Below, in pieces: positions 16,357 to 24,950 of a stretch of DNA of 64,000 bases. The translations under genes and the position numbers were made by a program. The stretch lies in NCBI GenBank assembly GCA_964491395.1, contig CAZBGI010000008.1, forward strand, positions 1 through 64,000. Direction: 5' to 3'. Numbering within the stretch: position 1 is the first letter of the stretch; every line of letters starts with the position of its first letter. A model generated the notes under the pieces. That model saw only the letters and a program-made list of their open reading frames with translations, was not told the DNA's origin and did not search any database. This DNA is from SKVR01 sp964491395 (GTDB taxonomy: Bacteria > Bacteroidota > Bacteroidia > Bacteroidales > UBA7960).

Positions 16357-16908
16357 ATGAATCATCATCAAAAAAAAAATACCCCCGGCATTACTTACCG
16401 GTTAATCTTTTTTTGCCTTGCCGGTAGTCTTTTGCTGGTTTCCTGCATCAACGAAGAGGTATGCGAAGATGTGGCATCAGTGCCGGCGAGAATAGGGTTT
16501 TACGCAGAAAACCCCGATGAAACGGTGGATGATCCTGTACCCTTAGGTATCAATAATATTACGATTTTTGGTGCCGGAAATGATTCAATTTTGTATGAAC
16601 ATCAGGATAATGTTAACCAGGTAGAATTACCACTGGATGCAAATACCGATAGCTGTGCCTTTATTTTCAGAATTTCGGACTTGGATGACGAAAAGTTTGT
16701 AGAAGATACTCTATGGCTTGTATATCAACGCAAACCCAACCTCATATCAATGGAGTGCGGGTTTACAACCTTTTTTGAACTTATCCGGTTACATTATTCC
16801 CGCAATATTATTGATACGGTAGAAATTGATGATGCAAACATAACCACTTCATTAAATGAACATATTAAAATATATCCCTGGTATTCTGATGATGATGATG
16901 ATTTATAG
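16357..16908 (+). CDS. DUF6452 family lipoprotein
   Basis: A protein of about 183 residues from the ATG at 16357. This start gives a proper lipoprotein signal (LAGSLLLVSC lipobox); an earlier GTG at 16273 would add 28 unlikely residues. After the lipidated Cys come NEEVCEDVASVPARIGFYA, then a beta-rich body with two further cysteines, and an acidic tail (YSDDDDDL). It matches the DUF6452 pattern of Bacteroidota, small lipoproteins with an early Cys and an R.(R/G)FY segment. The 3' end overlaps the following DUF6048 gene by 53 bp, a pairing I associate with these two families in Bacteroidota genomes. Molecular function is unknown. Localisation is probably the periplasmic side of a membrane. 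Confidence 0.75.
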   Translation: MNHHQKKNTPGITYRLIFFCLAGSLLLVSCINEEVCEDVASVPARIGFYAENPDETVDDPVPLGINNITIFGAGNDSILYEHQDNVNQVELPLDANTDSCAFIFRISDLDDEKFVEDTLWLVYQRKPNLISMECGFTTFFELIRLHYSRNIIDTVEIDDANITTSLNEHIKIYPWYSDDDDDL

Positions 16909-17569
16909 CCTGAGTGCTTTAAGTCAGCCCCCCCCTGCAGAGGAAAACCAGGAAGAAGAAGCCGAAAGCAACCGGGACACCCTTCCCTCTTTTCAACCCC
17001 ACCCTTTTATCAGGGTGGGATTTGATGTTTCATCAATAGGACGAATCATCACCGAACCTGAAGTACGGCAATTTGAATTTTCAGCAGATACTGAATTTAA
17101 ATACAACTGGTTTGCCGTGCTTGAAGGAGGGTTGGCCAATGTGGAAGCCGAAAGAGAGGAATTCCACTACCAGGCTTCGGGATATTTTGGTCGGTTGGGT
17201 GTTGATTATAACCTGTTGAAACGCAATCAGCCTTCTCAGAATGATTTGATATTGGTGGGTTTGCGCTATGGCTTCAGTACATTGAATCATGAAACTCCTT
17301 TCTATCAGATTTCCAACGCTTATTGGGAAAATACGCATGGCTCAATCGATAAAGGTAACTTTAACCTGCACTGGATTGAACTTAGCGGAGGAGTAAAAAC
17401 AGAAGTATTTTCCAATTTTTTTCTGGGTTGGTACCTTAAAACACGAATCAGAATAGCAGAAACACGTGATCCTGAGCTAAATCCCTATTATATTGCCGGT
17501 TACGGCAGGGGAACAAGAACAGCCCCGGTGATGGTTCATTTTAATATCCTGTATCGTTTTGAGCTATAA
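16856..17569 (+). CDS. DUF6048 family outer-membrane beta-barrel-like protein
   Basis: A 237-residue exported protein. The signal sequence is KYIPGILMMMMIYSLSALSQ; a later Met in the MMMM cluster could be the true start. A Glu-rich linker (ENQEEEAESN) follows, then a region of alternating beta strands ending in FNILYRFEL, a typical C-terminal barrel strand. It matches DUF6048. The start lies inside the end of the DUF6452 lipoprotein gene, with a 53-bp overlap in a different frame, implying coupled translation of a lipoprotein/barrel pair. Function is unknown. Confidence 0.75.
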   Translation: MNILKYIPGILMMMMIYSLSALSQPPPAEENQEEEAESNRDTLPSFQPHPFIRVGFDVSSIGRIITEPEVRQFEFSADTEFKYNWFAVLEGGLANVEAEREEFHYQASGYFGRLGVDYNLLKRNQPSQNDLILVGLRYGFSTLNHETPFYQISNAYWENTHGSIDKGNFNLHWIELSGGVKTEVFSNFFLGWYLKTRIRIAETRDPELNPYYIAGYGRGTRTAPVMVHFNILYRFEL

Positions 17570-17762
17570 CAATATGTATTTTCTGCTTTTTTGGGTTTAA
17601 TCCAGTTTGTCTGTCAGTATTGTTGGCAATATTTTTCATAAAAATAATTTGAATCGATCTGCTATTTTAAGATGTAATCAATGTTTTTAAAGACCAATGT
17701 CTTTTGAAAGAATAAACTTTTAACAATACCTGATTTTTTTTTTGAATGCCGGATTTATTGTA

Positions 17763-17792
17763 TTTGTCACGTGAAAAAGTAGTTTATCTTTG
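17763..17792 (+). promoter_or_regulatory. Bacteroidota-type promoter of the HD hydrolase gene
   Basis: TTTG (17763-17766) and TATCTTTG (17785-17792) are separated by 18 bp. This is a near-exact match to the Bacteroidota sigma-ABfr consensus TTTG-N19-TAnnTTTG. The -7 box ends 35 bp before the start codon. Confidence 0.7.
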
Positions 17793-17827
17793 TGTTTTGA
17801 CAACACATAACAAGACCTCTCTGTAAA

Positions 17828-18466
17828 ATGCAACTTGATAAAGTTAAAGAATTGGTGCTCAAAAAACTAAAAAAAGAATTAAAGCCCAATCTCTATTATC
17901 ACAATTTTCAACACACAATTGATGTTTGCGAATCTGTCGACAGGTTAGCAGAAATGGAAAATATCAAGGGGGAAGATCTCATCCTTTTGCAAACTGCAGC
18001 GGTGTTTCACGACACGGGTTTTTTGTGGCGTTACGAGAACAATGAGGAGTTGGCATGCAAGTATGCGCGGCAAATTCTGGTCGATTACGATTATTCCACT
18101 GCACAATCTAATCACATCTGTAAAATGATCATGGCAACACAAATTCCCCAGCAACCCGAAGATCTGATGGGAATGATTTTGTGCGATGCCGATTTGGATT
18201 ATATTGGCCGGGGAGACTTCTTTATTACGGCATTGCGTCTTCACAGGGAATGGAGTGAAAACAGCAATATGAAGATTACCTTTAAAGACTGGTATTTAAA
18301 GCAACAAAGCTTTATTATCCATCATGATTTTTTTACCCCATCTGCCCGAGAATTGCGCAACGAGAAAAAAGCGCATAATCTTGCTCAGGTAAAAGAATTG
18401 TTAAATTTGCTCGATACAACCGCAAATGAACAACTGGGGTCGTTTTCAAGTAACCAACAGGGATAG
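17828..18466 (+). CDS. HD domain metal-dependent phosphohydrolase
   Basis: A 212-residue cytosolic protein with the HD superfamily metal ligands: YYHNFQHTIDV (His), AAVFHDTGFL (HD pair), and ILCDADLDYIGR (distal Asp). HD proteins of this kind hydrolyse phosphomonoesters or phosphodiesters of nucleotides; the exact substrate cannot be read from sequence. The N-terminal segment is Lys-rich (VLKKLKKELKP). It has its own well-formed promoter and is followed by a separate universal stress protein gene. Confidence 0.85.
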   Translation: MQLDKVKELVLKKLKKELKPNLYYHNFQHTIDVCESVDRLAEMENIKGEDLILLQTAAVFHDTGFLWRYENNEELACKYARQILVDYDYSTAQSNHICKMIMATQIPQQPEDLMGMILCDADLDYIGRGDFFITALRLHREWSENSNMKITFKDWYLKQQSFIIHHDFFTPSARELRNEKKAHNLAQVKELLNLLDTTANEQLGSFSSNQQG

Positions 18467-18658
18467 AGAATATAAGCCTTATAATTAACAACAAAGGCAA
18501 TAACTATATAATTTTAGATTTTTATCGTAATAAACTGATCATAGTGTTATCGCGTATAACACCTGCAAATAATCTGTTCCTGGCGAATACCAAATTAATC
18601 AGGCTTTAACGTAACTTTAGAAACCTAATAAACGTATCCTCCTAAAACTCTACAAGAT

Positions 18659-19510
18659 ATGGAAAGTGAAAATACCAATGTAATCCTTGTAGCATACGAC
18701 TTTACCAGTATTGGCGATACAGCCATTGAGAATGCTGCTACAATGGCAAAAATTCTGCAATACAAAGTTTGTATTCTACACATTATTGATAAAAGATCCC
18801 TTAAAAATCTCAAAAAAGCGAATGAGACGCAGGACATCCTTGATGAAAAACTGAAGGAAAAGGCACTGTCGCTAAAAAAAGACCATGGTATTGAGGTCGA
18901 TTACATGTCTCGAAAAGGAAGCATATTCAGAGCTATCGCGGCAGTAACCCAGGAGATTAATGCCAGTTTCCTGGTTTTTGGCACACATGGCAAAAAAGGC
19001 ATCCAGTTTCTGCTGGGTAGCTTTGCCATAAAACTGGTAAAAAGCTGTCCGGTCCCCGTTTTGGTGGTTCAACAACCAGCCAATGACTCAAAATTCAAAG
19101 ATGTAGTATTTCCTTTGGATATGGAAGCCGGATCGAAGCAAAAAGTAAAATGGGCCATTGTACATCACAAGCAATTTAAATCCAAATTTCATATCTACGT
19201 CGATTCCTATCCTGATGAATTTATTCAAAACAGGCTGAGAGCTGACCACCGGCAGGTGAAAAAAATTCTTGAAAAAAACAATATTCCCTATACAGACAAT
19301 TACTCTCCCAAAAAAGGCAATTTCTCAGAAAAAACAGTAGAATTTGCCAAAGAAATCAATGCCGATATGATCATGATTTCCACCGACCCGGACAAAATTA
19401 CATGGAGTCTGTTCGGATCGCCCGATGAAAGAATCATTTATAACAAAGAAAAAATCCCTGTGATGTGCATTAATGCTCAAGACCTCAGGGTAATTATCGG
19501 AGGGTTATAA
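18659..19510 (+). CDS. Universal stress protein, tandem UspA domains
   Basis: A 283-residue cytosolic protein made of two UspA folds. The first (about residues 5-140) starts NVILVAYDFTSIGDTAIENA and contains GTHGKKGIQFLLGSFA, close to the ATP-binding G2xG9xG(S/T) loop. The second (about 145-283) is divergent; its corresponding loop (STDPDKITWSLFGSPDE) lacks the glycine spacing, so it probably does not bind ATP in the same way. Such proteins respond to starvation and redox stress. It is followed by a terminator before ligA. Another, longer Usp protein is encoded at 54115. Confidence 0.88.
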   Translation: MESENTNVILVAYDFTSIGDTAIENAATMAKILQYKVCILHIIDKRSLKNLKKANETQDILDEKLKEKALSLKKDHGIEVDYMSRKGSIFRAIAAVTQEINASFLVFGTHGKKGIQFLLGSFAIKLVKSCPVPVLVVQQPANDSKFKDVVFPLDMEAGSKQKVKWAIVHHKQFKSKFHIYVDSYPDEFIQNRLRADHRQVKKILEKNNIPYTDNYSPKKGNFSEKTVEFAKEINADMIMISTDPDKITWSLFGSPDERIIYNKEKIPVMCINAQDLRVIIGGL

Positions 19511-19535
19511 ATTACCTGTATTACCTTATTTTTTC

Positions 19536-19567
19536 AAAAAGCCGGTGTTTATCAATGCCGGCTTTTT
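19536..19567 (+). terminator. Terminator of the universal stress protein gene
   Basis: A 10-bp stem (AAAAAGCCGG / CCGGCTTTTT, 19536-19545 and 19558-19567) with a 12-nt loop and an integrated T5 tail. It is a clear rho-independent terminator 25 bp beyond the stop codon. Confidence 0.88.
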
Positions 19568-19615
19568 GTACTTTTATGCCAAAATTAATTCATCCTCATT
19601 TTCGCTTACATTACC

Positions 19616-21667
19616 ATGGAAAAAACGGAAGCAAAGAAGCAAATCGAAGACCTATCCCGCGAACTTCATCAACACAATTATTATTATTACGTGCTGGATG
19701 ACCCAAAAATCAGTGATTACGAGTTTGACCAGTTGCTCAAAAAACTTGAGAAACTTGAGGAAGAATTTCCTGAATTTGCTTCACCCAACTCTCCTACCCG
19801 TCGTGTGGGAGGGCAGGTAACCAAAAAATTTGCCAGCGTAAAGCACAAGTATCCCATGATGTCGCTTGGGAATACCTATTCGCGCGCCGAGCTGGAAGAG
19901 TTTGATGCACGCATCCGCAGGCTTGTTCCTGCCTCCTTTTCTTACGTTTGTGAGTTGAAGTTCGATGGAGTAGCCATCGGGCTTACCTACAAAAACGGCC
20001 GGCTTGTGCAGGCCCTTACCCGTGGAGATGGAGTTACCGGGGATGATGTAACCAACAATGTGCGTACTATCAGAAGCATTCCTCTCGAATTGCATGCCCG
20101 AAATATTCCTGAAGAATTCGAAGCCAGGGGAGAAATCATTTTACCCCACAAAAGCTTTATAGAACTCAACAAAATCAAAGAACAAAAGAACGAGGCTTTG
20201 TTTGCCAATCCTCGCAATGCTGCTTCAGGCAGCCTGAAACTTCAGGATTCATCGCTGGTAGCCAAAAGAAATCTCGATTGTTTCATTTATGGCCTTATAG
20301 GAGATCAGTTACCTTTTCAATCGCACCATGAAAACATTCAACAGGCCAAAATCTGGGGATTTAAAGTATCTCCTCATACCCGGTTGTGCGACAGCATTAA
20401 CGAGGTTATGGAATACGTTGAAGAAATTGCTGCTGAACGACTCAACCTGCCTTACGACATTGATGGTGTAGTGGTAAAAGTAAATCCTTACAGCATCCAG
20501 GAGCAACTGGGGTTTACCAGCAAGGCTCCCCGGTGGGCCATTTCGTACAAATACAAAGCAGAACAAGGAATAACCATTCTTGATGATGTAAGTTATCAGG
20601 TAGGACGCACAGGAGCAGTAACACCTGTTGCCAGGCTCAGACCGGTTCTGGTTGCAGGCACTATCGTAAAAAGAGCGTCGCTATACAATGCCGATAAAAT
20701 GAATGAACTGGATCTGCATTACGGCGATACGGTTTTCGTGGAAAAAGGGGGAGAAATCATCCCGAAAATCGTGATGGTGGATATTGCCAAACGACCTTCC
20801 CATACTTCCAAAATACCTTTTGCCACACATTGCCCGGAATGTAATACCCCCCTGGAGCGCAAAGAAGGAGAAGCACTTCATTTTTGTCCTAATACGGATC
20901 ATTGCCCTCCCCAGATTCAAGGAAAGATAGAACATTTTATCAGCCGCAAAGCAATGAACATTGAAGGATTGGGTGAAGGGAAAATCGAAGTGCTTATCAA
21001 TCACAAACTCATTGAAAAAGCTTCAGATCTATATCGCCTTACTTATGACCAACTGCTGGGTCTGACCAAGACCATTGAAGATTTGGAAACGGGCAGGAAA
21101 AAGAAAATCAGTTTCCAGCAAAAGACTGTCAACAATATTCTCAATGCCATTGAAGCCTCCAAAAATGTTCCCTTTGAAAGGGTTTTGTTTGCACTGGGTA
21201 TTCGACACCTGGGCGAAACAGGAGCCAAAAAAATAGCGCGTGAATTAAAGAATATTGATCGGATTGCCAACAGCACTTTTGATGAATTAACGCAGATTCC
21301 CGAAATAGGAGACAGGATAGCCGGAAGTATCCGGGATTATTTCAACAATCCCGAAAATCGGGATACCCTTGCATCGCTTAAAGAAGCAGGGCTGAATTTT
21401 GAAATAGAAGAAAGGGAGCACTCCCCGGCGGAAGACTCTCCCCTGGAAGGCAAAACCATCGTTGTTTCAGGGGTTTTCGAAAAGTACTCCAGGAATCAAT
21501 TAAAGGAGCTTATTGAAGCCAAAGGAGGGCAAAACACTTCTTCCCTCTCTTCAAAAACCAGTTACCTGATTGCCGGGGATAATATGGGGCCGGAAAAGAG
21601 AAAAAAAGCAGAAAAGTTGAATATTCCTATTATTTCTGAGGCTGATTTTGAAGCAATGATTCAATAA
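19616..21667 (+). CDS. ligA: NAD-dependent DNA ligase LigA
   Basis: A 683-residue full-length NAD+-dependent DNA ligase joining nicks in replication and repair. It shows the Ia domain (HNYYYYVLDDPKISDYEFD), the adenylation site CELKFDGVA with the nucleophilic Lys near residue 114, the OB-fold, and a four-Cys zinc finger (CPECNTPL ... FCPN..HC). Helix-hairpin-helix repeats and a C-terminal BRCT domain (LEGKTIVVSGVFEKYS to the end) complete the protein. The 3' end overlaps the convergent lolD-like gene by 38 bp, so the two mRNAs are complementary there. Confidence 0.97.
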   Translation: MEKTEAKKQIEDLSRELHQHNYYYYVLDDPKISDYEFDQLLKKLEKLEEEFPEFASPNSPTRRVGGQVTKKFASVKHKYPMMSLGNTYSRAELEEFDARIRRLVPASFSYVCELKFDGVAIGLTYKNGRLVQALTRGDGVTGDDVTNNVRTIRSIPLELHARNIPEEFEARGEIILPHKSFIELNKIKEQKNEALFANPRNAASGSLKLQDSSLVAKRNLDCFIYGLIGDQLPFQSHHENIQQAKIWGFKVSPHTRLCDSINEVMEYVEEIAAERLNLPYDIDGVVVKVNPYSIQEQLGFTSKAPRWAISYKYKAEQGITILDDVSYQVGRTGAVTPVARLRPVLVAGTIVKRASLYNADKMNELDLHYGDTVFVEKGGEIIPKIVMVDIAKRPSHTSKIPFATHCPECNTPLERKEGEALHFCPNTDHCPPQIQGKIEHFISRKAMNIEGLGEGKIEVLINHKLIEKASDLYRLTYDQLLGLTKTIEDLETGRKKKISFQQKTVNNILNAIEASKNVPFERVLFALGIRHLGETGAKKIARELKNIDRIANSTFDELTQIPEIGDRIAGSIRDYFNNPENRDTLASLKEAGLNFEIEEREHSPAEDSPLEGKTIVVSGVFEKYSRNQLKELIEAKGGQNTSSLSSKTSYLIAGDNMGPEKRKKAEKLNIPIISEADFEAMIQ

Positions 21668-22310
21668 TCAACCCATCTTTCATGGTGAGCTTTCTGTCAG
21701 CCATCGATGCCAATTCATTGTTATGGGTAACAATGACGAAAGTTTGATGCAGTTGATTTCTCAAATCAAAAAACAACCGGTGAAGTTCGCCCGAAGTTTC
21801 AGAATCCAGGTTACCACTGGGTTCATCGGCCAATACCACTGCCGGATCATTGATAAGCGACCGGGCCACGGCCACACGTTGCTGTTCACCCCCCGATAGT
21901 TCACCGGGTTTGTGAGTCAGTCTGTCTGATAGCCCCAGCAACGCCAGAAGTTCTTTGGCTTTTTCCTCTACTGCTTTGTCGGATTTATTTCCAATATACC
22001 CGGGAATACAAACATTTTCAAGTGCTGTAAACTCAGGCAAAAGATGATGAAACTGAAAAACAAAGCCAATGTTCTGGTTGCGGAAAGCAGACAACTCAAC
22101 ATCTGACATTTTATTGAGGATTTTGCCATTGATGCTGATGTTTCCGGAGTCGGCGCTGTCCAGTGTACCCAGAATATGTAGAAGCGTGGTTTTGCCTGCA
22201 CCGGAAGCCCCCACGATAGATACAATCTCTCCCCTGGAAATCTGTATATCGATGCCCTTTAACACTTTAAGAGCGCCATAAGATTTTTGGATGTTCTGCG
22301 CAACAATCAT
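21630..22310 (-). CDS. lolD: ABC transporter ATP-binding protein, LolD-like
   Basis: A 226-residue ATPase with Walker A GASGAGKTT (about residues 34-42), Q-loop FQFHHLLPEFT, signature LSGGEQQRVAVARSL, Walker B VVLADEPSGNLD and switch His (VIVTHN). The family is MacB/LolD. LolD powers release of lipoproteins from the inner membrane to the LolA carrier; this identity is likely because Bacteroidota have many lipoproteins, but MacB-type exporters are hard to separate by the ATPase alone and no permease is adjacent. It starts 13 bp after the DUF5916 gene and is probably co-transcribed with it. Its 3' end overlaps ligA on the other strand. Confidence 0.85.
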   Translation of the reverse strand: MIVAQNIQKSYGALKVLKGIDIQISRGEIVSIVGASGAGKTTLLHILGTLDSADSGNISINGKILNKMSDVELSAFRNQNIGFVFQFHHLLPEFTALENVCIPGYIGNKSDKAVEEKAKELLALLGLSDRLTHKPGELSGGEQQRVAVARSLINDPAVVLADEPSGNLDSETSGELHRLFFDLRNQLHQTFVIVTHNNELASMADRKLTMKDGLIIESLLQNQPQK

Positions 22311-22323
22311 ATATTCCTTTCCA

Positions 22324-24765
22324 TTAAGCCCCCCGTAGCTGCTGGTAATCCAGATAATACAAGATCTTTAGCGATAAACTGTTGAATTGGGGAGAATCCA
22401 TTATGAGGTCAAAATTATCAAAATAATTTTGAACAATACCTGTTTTCTCGTGAAGAATTGAATTCTTCCATACCAGGTTAAGGCTGGAGCCGGGGGCAAA
22501 GAGCCAGGTAAAGACCAAATCTATATTGAATGAATTGAAATTAAAGTCCCGGTTGTCGGTAAAATCGTAGGTTTGTTCGCTAAGCCTGCCATCCTGCTGC
22601 AAGGTAAAAAAATCATCATATTCTCCCATTGACCAGTATTGTCTCAGACGAAGGCTAAAGTACATGTCATTTTTCACAATATAATCGCTGGATAATACAT
22701 TTTCCACAGTAGTTACATCTCGATTCCCAAAAACTATATGATTATCTGAATGCCCTGCATAGCCAATCTGATTATAATCAAAATTCAACTCCAGAGAGTG
22801 GACAAAAGAGAATTTATCATTAAACCGGTAACGCGGAGAAACATCGTAAGCCATACTGGTAGTGTTAAAAGCGGGCAACTGGCTGTACCTGACTTGTAAA
22901 TCCAGGGCAAAGGGTTTCCGGTAATCAGATGATAGTCCTGTCCATCCACCGAAACCTTTGGGATTCAGGAAGAATTGTCCCTCTGTACGGGGTTCATAAT
23001 AATCTAACCGATCAGTTGGATGAAAAAATAACCCTGTATAAAAATGGGTATAAGCAAGGGAAGTAGCACTACCCCTGTATTCTACATAGGTATTTTCTAT
23101 TTTATAATCACTGTACCTGCCCTGGTTCTGTATTCTGAGTCGGTTATTAAAGTTTCTCAAAAGCCAGAAGGGTTCATATATATTGTAATGTACATCTGTA
23201 CGATCGGTTATTTGATTGTTACGATGGGTAATGCCCAAATCATTGTCATTGTAAGTGGGATTAAGCGCTGCCCGGAGTAAGCGAAACTGAAAATTCCCTC
23301 TTGTTTTGGCCACGGAAGCATTATAGCGGTTTCCGGTTTCCACATTAAACGCATTATCTTCCTCCGTGTTTTTAATATACAACTGGCTAAAGGCTCCGGA
23401 GACTTGTAATTGCCATGTATTGGAATTATCTACCAGCGATGTTCCGGCGCCGGTAACATTGGCATGATGAAAATCACCCGATCGCAATACATTGGTATTG
23501 ATGATATAGGCCGAAGAATTGTTGGACAGAGCCTGGTCAAATACAAGAATATTATAATTGGCTGTTGGGCCTGTTTGTATTTTTCGCTGAATTCCATCAT
23601 CAACAGATTCTATCTTTGCAAAGGTATTGTCTGTAATGGCATTGAACACTCCTATGCCCAAGCCATTTAGTGTTCTGCCACTCAGTTTAAAGGCATTGAT
23701 CAAACGAGCTTGTTCAGGATTATCCACCAGCAGTTCTCCCTCTTCCATCTGATCTTCAACCTGATAATAATGGGATGGCCTACCCCCTATCCGACGTGAA
23801 TAAAACAAACCTCCTCGCCTGAATAAATCCATACCTTCCTTGAAAAAAGGACGTTGTTCTCCATATACCGTTTCAAAAGCGGATAAGTTTTTTACCTGAT
23901 TATCAGAAGGAACCTGGCTAAAATCAGGCATGAGCGTCATATCAAAGCTAAAACTTTCATTGATGCCGTACCGTAAGTCCATTCCTCCACCAAAAGAACC
24001 GGATAAATTGCTTACCCCTGCCAGCCCGTTCGGGTAATGACTGGACCCAAGCGATATATAAGGAACCAACGACAATCGCAGTGGTGCCTGAATATTACAT
24101 ATTCCGGAAAGCTGGCCCCAGTAAACCAGGTTATTGGATACATTCCTTTCCTCTATGGCCCAGTGATTCATTTCCCGGTGCCTTCTGATATTTCTGTACA
24201 ATTGCATTCCCCAGGTCTGACAATCAGAAACCGGAAAGCGCAGGGCAGAATAAGGAATTCTCATTTCCACAGTCCAGCCTTCATCATGAATTTTAACAGC
24301 ACTGTCCCAAACACCGTCATAAGTCCGATCCTGGTGGCGAAAATCCCGTTGTACACCAGAGGCTGAAACTTCATAGGTATAAGCATCGAGCTGATTGTTA
24401 TAAGTATCAAGCCTGATTCCAAATGCGTCAGCATTCAGACTTTCATCCCGTTTTCCCAACTGCTGCAGAATGCTATCAGGGTTGGCATCATACAGCTGGG
24501 CTCCCACATAGATGAATTGATCGTCATATAGGATGTAAACTACTGTTCGCTGGGAGGGCTGACCAGCATAAACCGGATCAAACTGAACAAAGTCTTCAAT
24601 TGCTTCGGCCATTCCCCATATCTGGGGTTCCAGCACGCCATCAATTTGAGGTGCAAGGTCGGTTCGCTGTGTAAAAGCTTGCTGAATACTGCTTTTGGTG
24701 TTTGCTTTAAGGCTCATGCCGCATAGCATCAACAGCAGCAAGCCATATATTTTGTATTTATTCAT
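22324..24765 (-). CDS. DUF5916 outer-membrane protein with N-terminal CBM9-like domain
   Basis: An 813-residue exported protein. After a signal peptide (LLLLMLCGMSLKANT), a domain of about 200 residues begins APQIDGVLEPQIWGMAEAI, typical of family 9 carbohydrate-binding-like modules. The rest (about 235-813) is DUF5916, a beta-rich region with many amphipathic aromatic strands (YSRRIGGRPSHYY, FFKEGMDLFRRGG) resembling an outer-membrane barrel. The ligand is unknown; sugar binding is a family suggestion only. It leads a two-gene run with the LolD-like ATPase, 13 bp apart. About 185 bp of leader separates it from the next gene upstream on the same strand. Confidence 0.82.
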   Translation of the reverse strand: MNKYKIYGLLLLMLCGMSLKANTKSSIQQAFTQRTDLAPQIDGVLEPQIWGMAEAIEDFVQFDPVYAGQPSQRTVVYILYDDQFIYVGAQLYDANPDSILQQLGKRDESLNADAFGIRLDTYNNQLDAYTYEVSASGVQRDFRHQDRTYDGVWDSAVKIHDEGWTVEMRIPYSALRFPVSDCQTWGMQLYRNIRRHREMNHWAIEERNVSNNLVYWGQLSGICNIQAPLRLSLVPYISLGSSHYPNGLAGVSNLSGSFGGGMDLRYGINESFSFDMTLMPDFSQVPSDNQVKNLSAFETVYGEQRPFFKEGMDLFRRGGLFYSRRIGGRPSHYYQVEDQMEEGELLVDNPEQARLINAFKLSGRTLNGLGIGVFNAITDNTFAKIESVDDGIQRKIQTGPTANYNILVFDQALSNNSSAYIINTNVLRSGDFHHANVTGAGTSLVDNSNTWQLQVSGAFSQLYIKNTEEDNAFNVETGNRYNASVAKTRGNFQFRLLRAALNPTYNDNDLGITHRNNQITDRTDVHYNIYEPFWLLRNFNNRLRIQNQGRYSDYKIENTYVEYRGSATSLAYTHFYTGLFFHPTDRLDYYEPRTEGQFFLNPKGFGGWTGLSSDYRKPFALDLQVRYSQLPAFNTTSMAYDVSPRYRFNDKFSFVHSLELNFDYNQIGYAGHSDNHIVFGNRDVTTVENVLSSDYIVKNDMYFSLRLRQYWSMGEYDDFFTLQQDGRLSEQTYDFTDNRDFNFNSFNIDLVFTWLFAPGSSLNLVWKNSILHEKTGIVQNYFDNFDLIMDSPQFNSLSLKILYYLDYQQLRGA

Positions 24766-24950
24766 TTACATGTATATCCGTTTGAGTTCCTCTCAAACTC
24801 ATAGTATTTTTTAAGAATCTTTGTTTTCCTGGGTAATTGAAGGCGAAAATAATTAATCCTGCGAAAAAAGACCGCGCAAAAATACCGAACCGGGCAAAGT
24901 TTAACTTTATTTGGTTATCCTTTGCCCGGTAATAAAAGGTAGAATATATA

